Below, piece by piece: positions 1 through 11,369 of a DNA stretch of 64,000 nucleotides. The position numbers and the translations under genes were made by a program. Under the pieces are notes generated by a model. That model did no database searches and was not told the DNA's origin. It saw nothing but the letters and a program-made list of their open reading frames with translations. This DNA comes from Obelidium mucronatum (taxonomy: Eukaryota; Chytridiomycota; Chytridiomycetes; Chytridiales; Chytriomycetaceae). The DNA is taken from NCBI GenBank assembly GCA_025765595.1, contig JAIVFH010000047.1:132501-196500 (forward strand), given 5' to 3'. Each line of letters starts with the position of its first letter. Positions within the stretch are counted from its first letter, which is position 1.

Positions 1-2294
1 GCGGGGTTCCCGTGGAGGACACGAATATTCCACTGCACATTGACGCGATGCTCGCGGCGCTGCAGACGGAGACGGCGCGCGGGGCGGTCGTCGCGCACGC
101 GCTCGAGAGCGGCACGCTGGCGAACCTGGCGCAGCTCGCGCGCGGCGGGGCGCCCGGCGGCGTCGCGCGCGTCGTGGCGCGGTTCTTCGTGGCGGCGGCG
201 GCGGCCGTGGCGCCGGCGTTCGCGCACCACGGCGGCGTCGTGCGCCCGCTGCTGGACGCGCTGCGCGCCGCCGCCGCCGCCGCCGACGAGAAGCTGGCCG
301 CCGACGCCGCGCTCGCCGCCGCCGACGCGCTCGCCGCCACGCGCTTCGCCGCCGTGTTTGTCGACGCCGCCGCGCGCTGCGAGCTGCTCGACGCCGCCGT
401 GTTCCTGCTGACGTCAGCAGACCCGCAGGCCGCCGCCGTCGCCCAGAAAGCTGTCGCCCGCATCTTCGACGCCTTCTGCTGTCTGGACGCAAGCGATCCC
501 ACCCGTGAACTCTTTTCGACAAGTGTTGTCCAACACTCGCTGCTGGTCGAAACTCTTGTACGGTACTTATTCTGTCTCTCCCTCTGTTTCTAACTTTACT
601 CCATCCACAGATCCAGCAGCTTATTCTTCGCTACGCTGACATGATTGAAGCGATGGATGCTCATGTCACGGAAACTACGGAACACTTTTTCAATCTTTGG
701 ATCCTCGTTGACTCCCTGGCCTCAAAAACTGCCGCAGTCTTTCCTGACATTTCAAAACAACTGGAAACTCAACTGTCTTCAGATTTTTTCAACTTGTGCC
801 TCTTTCGAAGGTCATTGTCCTTGTTACCGTCATCAACAGCATCATCATCATCGTCATCAGCAACATTGTCATCAACTTCAACAGCCGCGCATCCATCATT
901 GCCCTTGGAGCAATTTTTACTCCATCTTGAAGACTTGCTCAATCTGTCATCTTCGCCTGGTCTTCTTGTTGTTCTACTCAAATCTCTTTTCCAAGTTCCA
1001 GTTTCTCTTGAAGATTCACATCAGCAAGAAACGATCAAATTCTCAAATTTCTGTAACTTGCTTTTACGAGCTGCAGAAATCAATGACATGGGCGCAGTAA
1101 GTAGTTCAGTTTTTGGTTGTTGCTCTCCAAAAAAAAAACAAGACATACCAAAACTACACGAACAGGTGAAATTAGCAATGATTGAAATCATGGAGCTCGT
1201 TATTGAAACTGCTGATAAACCGTCTTTGAATCTCCTCTGCACCGTATTACCAACAGCGCCATCACAACGACATCTTGTTGGACCAAAGATGACTTGTATA
1301 ACTGCCATTGACCGGTATGGATGAGAAAACCCAAGTTATCGTCGAAGGCGATGGCTTTTACGGCTGATTTCTTACCGCCCGAAAATGCCCCTTTACTATA
1401 TCACCACGCGCTTTTTTTTTTTTTTTTTTCTTTTTTTGGCAGAGATTGCTCACAACAACTTGCATAGAATTCTGAAACTCATCTATTTCGGCCAACCGAC
1501 ACCAGACAATCCACAAAGCATTCAAAGAGATTTGGATCCATACTTTTTTGATGCCTTGGAACGCAAAAACAAACAGCCGTCGTCCGTTGTCGAATTTGTT
1601 TTGGTGGAGAACGAGAATGACGAAACCAACCACCAATTTGCAGGACTCTTTCAAACCATGCTATCAAAACTTATTGAAAGCATGATGAGTAACGGCAAGG
1701 AGAACACTCTGGGTGGTGGCGGTGGTGGTGGTGAGAGAGAAGAAGGAGAAGATGCACAGGACGATAACCATGAGGATGCAAAGGAACGATTCTGGAGGAA
1801 ACAACGGTCAATGAACTTGAAGATATCTGGATTGATTGGGAATCTGGCATGGAAGATTCAAGGAATGGATGGCTTTGATTGGATTCTATCATGTCTGGAG
1901 TCAGTTGAGTTTGAATTTTTCGTGAATTCTCTCTATTTACCTTGCATTAAATTCCTTATTTCGTTTTTTTTGTGGGTGTGTGTGTATGCTATAGTTGAGT
2001 AGACGCATTGTTGATGAATTTGGTGGCGTTGGTGTGGACCAAATTTTAGCAGAATTGGAAAGATACAAGACCTACACTGCGTCCTTGGCAACAACAAGAT
2101 ATACAACGGAGGCATCAACAACAACAGCAATAGAATTGAATGACCCAGCACTCGGGGAATTCATTAGAAAGGGTTTTGAAATAAGTCCAACTGTCAATTT
2201 GACATTGGATAGGCTGGAATTGATTCTTCTCCTTGGAGAAATAGCACGAGAGATTATTACAATTCTGTTGGTTCGTGGCGCGGAAGTAGAATAA
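1..2294 (+). CDS. FHIP-family protein (FTS-Hook-interacting), 5' partial
   Basis: Likely a component of the FTS-Hook-FHIP complex that links early endosomes to dynein. The call rests on exon 1, whose order of motifs (HIDAMLAALQ, HALESGTLANL, PGGVARVVARFF, HHGGVVRPLLDAL) resembles the conserved N-terminal block of FHIP/FAM160 proteins; the rest is helical but divergent. Reading frame is open from base 3 with no convincing ATG, so the start lies upstream of the window. Exons read as 3-557, 611-1096, 1166-about 1314, about 1443-1921 and 1995-2294 (stop). Introns 1, 2 and 4 join in phase; the third junction (a T-rich intron ending near 1442) did not resolve cleanly. A Gly run and an acidic stretch are encoded at about 1711-1790. 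Exon 1 is extremely GC-rich while later exons are AT-rich. Convergent with the kelch gene. An armadillo-type proteasome chaperone (PSMD5) was considered but fits less well. Confidence 0.55.
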
Positions 2295-2407
2295 TAATAA
2301 ATAAAATGGCGCACTGTATATTTACTTTTATTTTATTTTTCAACTTCTTTGTCGGAGAATGAGGTACTCGAATAGAATACTGTAAGTGAACTTCCTTTTT
2401 TTTTCTT

Positions 2408-5405
2408 CTAAAAATGCGTTGTTTGCTCTCTTCTAACCAACGGCGTTGTTGTAGCAAGTGGTGATGACGGAATAGTCGTTGAACTTCTTTTAAGTTGTTT
2501 GATTTGAGATTCCATCTCCATCTCGCTAGAAGAAGGAGTGGGGCTTGCTGAAATACTTCTAGTCGTTAAATTTAATGTTGTGCTGGTAGAGACAGTAGTA
2601 GTAGTGTCTGGTGCGTGTAAAGTTCTCATGGCTTCCACTTGCTCTATGGTGTATATCATTCCCGTGGTTTGACTGTACGCATTCCAGCTCTCTAAAATCT
2701 GCTCATTGTTGAACTTTCCAAATAGCATTTTCATGGATTGCGTAGGGTCAAAATATCCATACTGCTGTTGCTGTGGCTGCTGCTGCTGCTGTTGTGGCTG
2801 AAAAGGCTCAATACCAGACCCACTTTCAATTGTAGAAGCAATAGAAAACCTGTTCGAACCGATGCTATCTTGCCTTGAAATGAAGTAACCAATCATGTTC
2901 CCGTGTGTTGCGGCGACGCCATAAACAGCATGTGCTGCAACTTCACCCACCAACCCATCATCACGATCGTCGTATTCAACATCCGGTAAATCCCCAATGA
3001 GGCCAGCAAGATTAATTCGAGATTCGCGTTGACTGTTCCGAGACGCACTTCGAGACACGACAGGCATGGTTGTCGTTGTCGCCCCCGCCGCCGCCGCTGA
3101 AACAGGCGAATGACGGCCAAGAGAGCTGGTGGATCTTTGAACACCCATTCCAGGTAGTTCCCATGGACGCAGTGGTTGAAGCGGTTCAAGAAGTTCCTTG
3201 TTGCCAAAGAGTTTGCTGTTGCGTCGATTTTGACCACCAAATACGCCCTTGAGACTTGTTGAGGATGCTTGGAAGAAGCTGCTTGTTGGTCTGGTGGTGG
3301 ATAATTGGGAGTTTGATCTTTCTTCTGCTTTTCCTTCGGAGTGGTGGGCAGAGGAGGAGGAGGCATCGGAAGTGAAACCACCATCTGATGACGATTTGGC
3401 TGTCGCAGTGACTGCTAGCCCGCCATCAATCAAGTAGCTTGGTAAGTCCAGGGCGGTAAAGGAACATCGCGATCCAGATACAATCGACTTGACATCTTCG
3501 TCTTCAGCTTTTTGTATATAAGTCTCTTCTTCTTCTTGCTGCTGTTGTTGTTGGATTTCAAGAGTCGTTCCACTTTGGTTCAATTCAATCACTCTTGCCA
3601 GCTTTCCCCCAACTTTACGGTCCTTCAATACAGACATGTCTGAAATCTGATTCGTCGACATTCCAATCACGGCAGCAAAAGAAGAAGATCCCATTTGTTG
3701 TTCTCGCATTTCTTCTTCCATCTCCTGGTCTCGCTGCTGTTGCTTCTCACGACGCCGTTTTTGAAACTTGTGGAGAAAGATGAAGAGGAAAATCCCAAAA
3801 ATTCCTGCAGCCCCAGCGCCGATAAGACCGTAAATTGTATTGCTGTTGGTGAAAGTGGTGTTGGTGCCGGCGTTATCTCCAGAGCCGTTGCCTGCTGTTG
3901 GCGAAGAAATCGCCGATATGTGTGGAGGAAATGCTGACGGCGGCGAGGGACTCAGACTAGCGCTTCCCGGAAACCCACCCCAAGTATTTTGGATTGTATT
4001 GTAAACCCAGAGAGGGGGCGTGACGGCTGGGGGAGGGTTTGTAGAGTTGGCATCAGACATTGCGCCAAACACGTTGATGAGCATTCCATTGACAAAGAGG
4101 GTGTTGTGTGAGTGCCGGGGGAATTTTGATGGTGCTAGGGGGATCCATTGGCGGTTGTTGATGTCTAGTTGCCAGAGGTCGCTGAAGGTTTCGGAAAAGT
4201 CTGAGGTGGTTCCTCCGTGAAGGTATAAAGTATTGCTTCCTGGATTGGCTGTTTTAAAGAAGAATATGTTTGTTAAGTATGAGAGTCGTTCTTTTTTTTT
4301 TTTTTTTTTTGGGTGGATCTCTTTTCAATGTTACCTGCAGTTAGAGTTCCAGATCTACGTGGCGATGGAAACCCTTTCGGTCCAGACAACATCACTTTTG
4401 TCCACACTCCATCAAATAAGGAGTTCGTATACGCAAACACCCACATGTGATCCATGGGAGCCAAGACAAGGTTTCCAATAGCATCAAACTTATCGGTAAC
4501 TCCTCCCACCATGTATGCATTTCCCGAAAGACATGCTCCCATATGTGAATGCAAAGTGGGATCATTAAAAGAATCAGTTTTTTTCGATTCCCAAGCTCCT
4601 CTCTGACTCGTTATATTCTTGAGCGAGAGAAACCATGTGCTTGATAGAGTTTGGGTCGTTGCCGAGTTATCGACGCCAGACAGGCCCCCATGGAATATTG
4701 TTGTAGTTGAATCGATTAAACAGGAAACGGCCCTATTTCGGCTTGGAGGAGCTGTTACTTGGTTATTGAGGACACCGATAATTCCGTTTCCATGGTTGTA
4801 TCTATATTCAAGTTTTAAAAACTTGTGGTAGAAATATCCGATAAGAAAAATAAATATATTAACTGGTATACTGTTGGATCCAACAACGTATTGTAATTCT
4901 GGCCGAATACATAGTAGAATACATCCACGTTTTGATTTGTCCCGATATCTACACCTCGCACAGCGGCTGATGATCCATACGCCGTCACTCTCGGATCATG
5001 ATCTAAATTCCTTGCTGGAACAGAAAGATTTGTGTTGACTGCAGATTGCCAATTCCCAGTGTTGAATTCGAATCCTTGGTTCACTGCAAGAGTGACTACA
5101 GTCTCTGAAGGCTGCAGCTCAAACGGAGTATTCAGGTCGGGATAGAACCCTTGGTGTGGGGTTGCCACATAGCCTCCAAAGAATACAATTACAGATTGGT
5201 CTCGAATCAATTGAGCACTGGCTCCATATCTCGGTTTCGGAGCTCCACCGACAAGTTGAACTGGGATGTTTGTTGGGCTGGGAGATGGTACCACAGTACC
5301 ACTACTGGCAGTGGTAGACGTGGACCCTGTTCCTTGGCCCAAAGAAATCTGAATCGTCAAGCACAGAAGCAGTAGTACGACCGTCCACTGAGATGCAATA
5401 GTCAT
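2408..5405 (-). CDS. Kelch-repeat type I membrane protein
   Basis: Three exons: 5405-4872, 4821-4335 and 4248-2408; they sum to a whole number of codons (about 953 residues). The start is the ATG at 5405, followed by a clear signal peptide (WTVVLLLLCLTIQISLGQ). The ectodomain carries kelch-like beta-propeller blades, seen as repeated hydrophobic-GG turns (VFFGGYV, TIFHGGL, AYMVGGV, LYLHGGT, LINVFGAM) each followed by W and aromatic residues. A Ser/Thr/Pro stalk and one membrane segment (IYGLIGAGAAGIFGIFLFIF) follow, then a basic stop-transfer sequence and a cytosolic tail of about 400 residues rich in Ser, Gln and Thr, including Q runs. Ligand and function are unknown; such proteins may act as surface adhesins or sensors. 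The second intron carries a run of about 18 T on the plus strand. Confidence 0.8.
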
Positions 5406-5713
5406 TCTCCCCCCCAAAAATGTTTCTAGGCCGTTTTAGAAATTCCTTTTCAACTCTTTTTGTGTGATTTCGAAAAAAATCTATTTACACGCAATTTCCG
5501 ATAAAATTTATTGCTTATCACTCAAGCGGGTTTACGTCAACAACCCCCAAAAAAGAACTTAGACTCATTTTTACGTAATGTTTTACTGTAATTGCTCCTG
5601 GAGGAGTCAATCATGATATCACCAAACACCTCACACATATGAAAGTGAAAATATATTTTACGATTCGCTTAAAAAAAAACAAAGCTTTAATATAAAAAAA
5701 AAGGCGGCAAGTG
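5406..5713. other. Intergenic: 3' flank of homeobox copy 1 and promoter of kelch gene
   Basis: AT-rich, with A runs at about 5670-5702 near the 3' end of the homeobox gene. It must hold the homeobox gene's 3' UTR and the kelch gene's promoter, both on the minus strand. No further structure was recognised. Confidence 0.5.
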
Positions 5714-6562
5714 TTACAACAGCACAGTTTTGTCTGCAACATAAAAATACGGATTCTCTGTGGACAATTGTTCCAACATGATCATCTCTTTACTGGCGCT
5801 ACTCGTCTTTTTAGGTTTCACCGCAACAATCCCATTCGATTTTAGCGTGGCCCGACGGTTCTGGAACCAAAATAGAACTTGCTTTGGCTCCAGTTTGAGT
5901 TTCTCGGAAATAAGCTTCCGTTGCAAAGCACTTGGGAATGGGTTTGATTCAAACACGTGAAGCAGGTATTCGAGTTCTTGTTTTGTGGCACGGAAACGCA
6001 TTTTCTTGGTCTTGTTGCCATTGGCAGTGGTGGTGGTGGTGGTGCTGGTGACGTAAGATTCTTCTGGTGAGCTTGAGCGATTTGTTGTTGAAACATTGGC
6101 AGTGGTATATTGTTTCCGTTTATGTGTCGTCAAAGGCACAGGGGAAATTGTCGGCGTGGTGATTGGAGTCGCGATAGAGTGATAGGTTGGAATTGGGCTA
6201 ATGGTACCACTGTGGCAGAAGAAGGCGGAGACTGGATCCATTCCAGTCATTATTTCTGGAGACATGGACTCCTGCTGGACAGACAGTGGTGATAATGATA
6301 CATTTGATGAGTCATGCTCCCCAATTATGGGAAACACTTCATATGGTTGTTGGTGTATACTGGAGTTGTCCAAAATATCCCACGAGAGTTGATGAAACTC
6401 GCTTGGCTGATGGAACTCGCTTGGCTGCAAGTACAGCAGGTCGGATACATTCAGCAAAGGGAAGCTGAAGACGGCATGGTGTAGCATTTGCATGTCGGTA
6501 GGATGACAGGGGCACTTGTTTTTGATCTGACAGTGAGGATATTTGATTGATACAAGTAGCAT
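5714..6562 (-). CDS. Homeodomain transcription factor, copy 1
   Basis: Intronless, 282 residues from the ATG at 6562. The C-terminal third holds a 60-residue homeodomain of typical (non-TALE) spacing with helix 3 ending KQVLFWFQNRRATLKS; the invariant W, F, N and R are present. Upstream is a Ser/Thr/Pro-rich region of activation-domain type. It is a close paralogue of the plus-strand gene at 11913: the homeodomains differ at only a few residues and both proteins end ENPYFYVADK-x-x-LL. The paralogue's start (MDATC) corresponds to an ATG at 6566 here, but that ATG opens a different frame giving only a 75-residue product; the ATG at 6562 overlaps it (ATGGATG) and restores the homeodomain frame. 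A six-residue tandem repeat (QPSEFH twice) lies at about 6391-6426. DNA target unknown. Confidence 0.9.
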   Translation of the reverse strand: MLLVSIKYPHCQIKNKCPCHPTDMQMLHHAVFSFPLLNVSDLLYLQPSEFHQPSEFHQLSWDILDNSSIHQQPYEVFPIIGEHDSSNVSLSPLSVQQESMSPEIMTGMDPVSAFFCHSGTISPIPTYHSIATPITTPTISPVPLTTHKRKQYTTANVSTTNRSSSPEESYVTSTTTTTTANGNKTKKMRFRATKQELEYLLHVFESNPFPSALQRKLISEKLKLEPKQVLFWFQNRRATLKSNGIVAVKPKKTSSASKEMIMLEQLSTENPYFYVADKTVLL

Positions 6563-6566
6563 CCAT

Positions 6567-6944
6567 TGGAAGGTAAGGGCGCTAGGTGGTGTCGGATATA
6601 GAGAAAGGGTGTGAGGGTGCTCTGGCTTTTGGTCTGAGGCTTAAATACTTTTGGAGGCTCAGTGGGTGTCTTTTCTTGTTAGGCTTGAACCTGGAAGTGT
6701 GATTTGACCAAGTACCAGGCCACTTCTGCACTCTTTGAAATGCGGAGTCTTTTACATATTGGAATAAGCTTGCGATAAATGATTCATTGTGATCATTATT
6801 GCTCTCACGGTCCCCAGGATCGGGATTTTAAAATGGTCCGTTGAAACAAACTACCATAAAAATTTAGGGAACAAGAATCATTGGAAAATTCGGAAGAGCG
6901 GAAAAACCTCCGAGTTAAATGGATTAAATTTTTTCACAGTAATT
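6567..6944. other. Intergenic: promoter of homeobox copy 1, 3' flank of Rab-like gene
   Basis: The part next to the homeobox gene (about 6636-6725) is a promoter block conserved with the copy-2 gene (listed separately). The remainder up to 6944 is AT-rich and presumably holds distal promoter plus the 3' UTR of the upstream GTPase-like gene. Nothing else was recognised. Confidence 0.6.
6636..6725 (-). promoter_or_regulatory. Conserved homeobox-gene promoter block, copy 1
   Basis: On the minus strand this reads TACTTGGTCAAATCAC, then AGGTTCAAG, then AAAAGACACCCAC-TGAGCC (about 6656-6674), then the TATA-like GTATTTAAGCCTC (about 6636-6648), about 70 bases before the start codons. The same elements occur in the same order and spacing upstream of the paralogue at 11913. 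Shared sequence plus conserved spacing points to a core promoter and activator sites copied together with the gene. Confidence 0.75.
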
Positions 6945-8473
6945 CTATAACCAGTCTACAGTTTCCGTTATATCATCGTTTCTCTCCATCTCCTCGAGCA
7001 TTTGAAAATACTGAATCTTGCTGCTGTGTTCAATCTCAACGCGTGACCTGACAAATCCTTGCAACATGGCCTTGACATGCACATCTGGAACAGATTCAGA
7101 AAACTCATCATCCTCTTTCGCACGTATAACGTCCATGATGGGGTCCATAATTAATCGAGCGATAGAATAGTAAACCTGTTTGAAAGTTTTTCTGTCGTTT
7201 GAACTGTGGGCAGGCATAAGCGAAATCAGTTTCTCATTTGAAATACACATTTCTCAATACCTGCATTCGTGATAGAACATTTTGTTTCTTTCTGCAAACA
7301 GTTTTCCTTCTTCTTTATGTATAGCTCGGATTTTGCGAGAATCGAGGCAGTTGGCAAGAAGGACTTTGATTGGTTTGAACGGATAGGAATGATGAGGATG
7401 CTTGTTCATTTCATTCACCCATTTATTGACTTCAAGGAATGAGCGTCGGCTGTTCACTATCATTTTTTTGTGTGTGTGTGTTATAACACAAAGACAAACA
7501 TTTACATGTGCCCACCATCAAATACGAAAATGGTGGCCGCAGAACTTGACAGTAGTCGAGCAGTTTGCGGTAGGACATTTTCTGACGTATTTGCAACCCA
7601 GTACTCGATCCAGACTAGTTTGTCATTGACGATATAGGTCTTGTCTTTGAATTCCACATCCATTTCCCAGTTAATGTTTCGTCTCCCTTCATTGAACGAA
7701 TTCTTGTCATCCACCTCTACGTATTCTTACATTCATTGCCTGTGTAAAATGAGGCAAGTACTTACCACATTCTTTAATAACCATAGTTCGCTTTCCAGTT
7801 CCTGGTGACATATCTTGATCAAAAATATGTAACATGAGAAGAATATAATCGCACCTTTTGCTCCCACGACACTCACGTTGAACTTGAAGTCATAGTTTCG
7901 ATTCTCTTGAAACTTGAAAGAATCCGACAAATGCCTTGAATCCCACTCCGTGCCCAAAAACTTTCTCCCATGCTGTTTTTGTTGTGGTTGCTGCTGGTTA
8001 TTTTGTTCTGCAGTATTGTGGTTGTCTTCTTGATGGAGATCGAAGTTGGACAGCATCTTCAAACTCCTTTGTGACTCAAACAGGAATATGCTGGATTTTT
8101 TAACCGCCGAGTCAGTAGGATTAAGGCCGATTTTTGTCCCTTCGCATAGATTCATTGAATCTTCAATGTATGGGAGTTGCATTATGTCACGTGCTTCAGA
8201 CATTGCTGGACCTCCTGTTACGCTCGATGCCTATAAAATCCTTGTAAATGTCGAGTCAATCGAGTCACTAAGTACCTGTGACAAGTGAGAAGACCGTCTT
8301 GAAATGGAGATAGAAGGGCGGCCGCCCGTATTATGTGAAGGTATGATCAAACGCGACTCAAACGAGGGCCGTCTAGTGAGAATTGGTGTGCCCGGAGATA
8401 GGCCGCCGCCTGTTCCAACGGCCAAGTTTTTGTTGGATCTATCAAGCATTAAGTTGCGGAAAGATCTATCCAT
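6945..8473 (-). CDS. Divergent Rab/Ras-like small GTPase-fold protein
   Basis: Six exons read as 8473-8276, 8230-7855, 7801-7766, 7716-7516, 7456-7261 and 7203-6945; they sum to 422 codons. An N-terminal extension of about 170 residues (Ser-rich, Q-rich) precedes a small-GTPase fold. The core shows a G1-like loop (VVGAKGTGKRT), a strand VFDV-NSRRSFLEVNKW typical of Rab proteins, a G4-like LLANCLD and a G5-like HECSSN. Several nucleotide-binding residues deviate: the S/T after GK in G1 is Arg, the DTAGQ loop is replaced by WVANTSE and NKxD reads NCLD. No C-terminal Cys prenylation motif is present. It may bind nucleotide poorly or not at all. The start lies only 17 bp after the stop of the HAD gene on the same strand; the ATG near 8203 is an alternative. 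Confidence 0.65.
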
Positions 8474-8490
8474 GTGAGTTTGAAATGGTT

Positions 8491-9236
8491 TTATTCCATT
8501 AATGCTTTTTCCACAATTTCAACCAACCCATGCATGCGTGGGATCAGCACGCTCTTAATTCCAACACTGGAAGCACCTTTTACATGCTGCACCGAATCGT
8601 CGAAGAACAAAGTCTCTGATGCATCCACTCCAATTTCTTTTAAAACCCATTCAAACGTGGGCGGATCAGGCTTGCGCTTCCCAATATGGTGGGAGTAAAA
8701 TATCCGGTCAAAAGCGCTATGCCAGAAATCAAGGCCGCCTTTGACATCACGCTCGATAATTCTATCGACCCGCTCTTCGTGAACGAGGTTGATGTTTGAA
8801 AGCAGGTACACTTGGAACCCACGATCCCGCAGACTGGTGCCGAAATGTATGCATATCGATACGTTCAGTTATTTCGTTTGTCAGTAGCTTGAGTGATGAG
8901 TCCCTACCTCTTGAGATAAGAAACTCGTTCGTGAGGAATGTCAAAGAGCATTGCATTCCAAGCACCACAAATCTCCTCATCGCTTACAACACTCAGTTTT
9001 AACCGCTCATCTGAATCAAAGATTTGACAGCCTCGTAGGAACTCACAAAAGAGTGATGGGCTGTTGAGCTGTTCACCTCTCTCAAAAGCATCCATTTCTG
9101 CCCTTTGAGCTCCTTGACTAAACATTCGGCTGGCGAAGTTCTTAATTCCAAACTTGCGCTCGAATTCTTTCGCAGTTGCATCATAATCCAGATTAAGGAT
9201 CACTCCCCCAAGATCAAAGATGATTGCTTTCACCAT
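8491..9236 (-). CDS. HAD-superfamily hydrolase (subfamily IA, YihX-like)
   Basis: Two exons (9236-8908 and 8833-8491), 223 residues, ATG at 9236. Motif I is IIFDLGGVILNLD near the N-terminus (nucleophile Asp, with Gly at the usual +2 acid/base position, as in the DLG[NG]V group that includes bacterial YihX). Motif II is YLLSNIN, motif III the Lys of GKRKPDPPTFEWVL and motif IV LFFDDSVQHV. A helical cap sits between motifs I and II. It is probably a soluble phosphatase acting on a small sugar or nucleotide phosphate; the substrate cannot be told. Same strand as the neighbouring Rab-like gene, which begins 17 bp after this stop. Confidence 0.85.
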
Positions 9237-9369
9237 GGTACAAAAAAAGAAGAAACAATAAATAACAAATATTCATTGGGCTTTTCAATCATAATGAGAT
9301 ATTGTGAGTCATGGTAAATAATGTTTGTCAATATTCTTGGAATAAAAAAGGAACAGTTATTTATTGTGT

Positions 9370-11369
9370 TCATCTGGTGAGAATTTTGTCAAGTGCATCC
9401 TGCAAACGAGACATATCGCCCTTGATTGATTGGGCGTATTTCAAAATCTTGTCCTTGTTGTCAAGCACTTCAATAGTCTGCGTGTATGGATTGTAGCGCA
9501 CTTGGAAAGGACGGTTAAAGCCTTCAAAGTAGGTCCTAGTTCAAACTATCAGATATATTTATCAAAAAGGATAGAAAACGTACTTGACACGCTCCTTCAT
9601 ATCCTTGAAGTTTTCTGCCACAAAGTAAACTTCTTGATACTTAGTGATTCTAGAAAAGGTAAACTTTGAGACATAGCCCGTAACAGAGGAATTAAAAGAC
9701 ACTCAACGGGAAAGGAGTGTTCGCACAAATTTCAGGATCAAAGGGCAAGCGTTTTGGCTCAGGAGACGAAATGCAGTACTAAAGAAAAACTATCAGCATT
9801 GAAGAAGTGAAAAGGGAAACAAACCTCCAACTCTCCAAAACTAGACAATAAACCAGCTCCATAAGCTTTCAATTCATCTCCTTCTTTTAACAATCCAAAC
9901 TCGATCGTGTACCAGTAGATTCTAGACAACTTTTCCAAATCGGCATCACTGGCTCCCAACGACGCCAACCCCAATTCCTGGGCAAAATCGGCAAAATCAG
10001 GATCGCAATACAAAGGAACGTGACCCAAAATTTCGTGGCAAACGTCGGGTTCGGGTGTGTACAAAGGTTCAGAATGGTGACGGATGTACTGGGTGTTATG
10101 GAATACGCGGAAGGCAAATGCATTAAAGAAATCACGGGAACTCAAGAGACCAGCAACGGGGCGTACGGTCCATCCAGTACATTCTTTCACGAATCGAGAA
10201 ACATCTTCGATTTGTGGGATGTTGTTCTCATTGAATCCACAGTTTTGAATCAAAAGCTAAATACCATGGTCAATGATGATCAACCAACTCTATAACACAT
10301 ACAGGAAAGATAAATCGGTGCTCTTTACACGCGTTTGTTTCGTACAACTTCATCAACTTATTGAAAACGACTCCCCTTTTGAAATGCATCAATTAAAATA
10401 TCAACAACAGAAAAGCATAACTACATACCAAGTCTTGATTTCAGTTTCATTGTAATTAACATTTGGACATTTCTCTCCGTGACGGAACTTTTGCGCAATC
10501 TCCGCAATTTCAGCTCTTCGCTTCCTGTAAGCGTCGTCCTTGAACCCAGGGTGGTCAGCGTCCAACTCAGCTCCATAAGTAATGGTGTGGTCCACGAAAG
10601 TATCCAAATCAGCAATTTTACGAGGGAACCAAGGGACATTAGCAGCAGCTGGTGAAAAAAAATTTCAGCAGAGATTCGGACAGACTCGGAATCGAAACAG
10701 TCGTGCAACAACGCTCATCTAACGCCACAATCGGAACCATTTTGTTCAGGTTTCCTATCCAACATCTAGAGCCTAATTCCCTCAAAATGTGTACCAAATA
10801 TGTGTAGAAGTATTCCTCCCTCCTCCAAAATAAAATTTGCAAAGAACATCAGCATACCTCCAGGTTGCTCCGACTCGTATCCAGTAATAATCTTGACATC
10901 TTCAACAAAAGTTCTGAATCGATCAGTCACGTCCTCAACTTGCTTCTTGTTCTGGGCTTCGAAATCAATGTAAAAGTCGTATGCCCCGCTCATTTTCGAG
11001 GGACGAGATTCAATCGATGTAAGAGATAACTTGAGTCTCCGGATATGAGCCAGAACATCGTCAAGCGCGCCAACCTTGTCTTTGATGGTGAAGCTATTGA
11101 ATGAACGTAATATTGTATTAGAAGGCATACAGCGAAATTTGAGCATACAAGAGAGTTGTTTTAATTGTGTCTGGACGGGGTGGCTCTGAGTGCTTCGAGC
11201 GAATCGGAGTCCACTGTGTCGGGGTCGCAACCGCCGCTTTAAACGGTGTAGCGCGCGTGACAGCTGCTGCCGCGCCAGATCTCGCAAGAAGCGGTGCGCG
11301 AAGATACGACGCGGCGCGGGTTTGGCGGGCGGCCGCAAAGACGGGCGACATTCTCATGACAAAAACCAT
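9370..11369 (-). CDS. PAH: Phenylalanine 4-hydroxylase
   Basis: Iron- and tetrahydrobiopterin-dependent aromatic amino acid hydroxylase converting Phe to Tyr. Start is the ATG at 11369 ([16 protein letters not shown]); stop at 9370-9372. About seven exons: the first (11369 to about 11150) gives an Arg/Ala-rich leader; the second (about 11100-10857) an ACT-type regulatory domain ([20 protein letters not shown]); the next spans [12 protein letters not shown] to [12 protein letters not shown]; the large exon (about 10258-9833) holds the catalytic core. Iron ligands are visible as HEILGH (two His) and the Glu of YTIEFG; the pterin-site signature [12 protein letters not shown] and the [13 protein letters not shown] block are intact. 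Three short 3' exons give [18 protein letters not shown] and the C-terminal helix. The basic leader could be a mitochondrial presequence. Tyr or Trp hydroxylase is the main alternative, but the sequence is closest to PAH. Confidence 0.95.

Noticed and set aside
1..2294. Assignment of the first gene to the proteasome chaperone PSMD5
   Set aside because: Exon 1 motif order (HLxxML, EYLL-like, PxGxxxxVxRFF, HxxVxRPLL) fits FHIP proteins better, although the later exons are not decisive.
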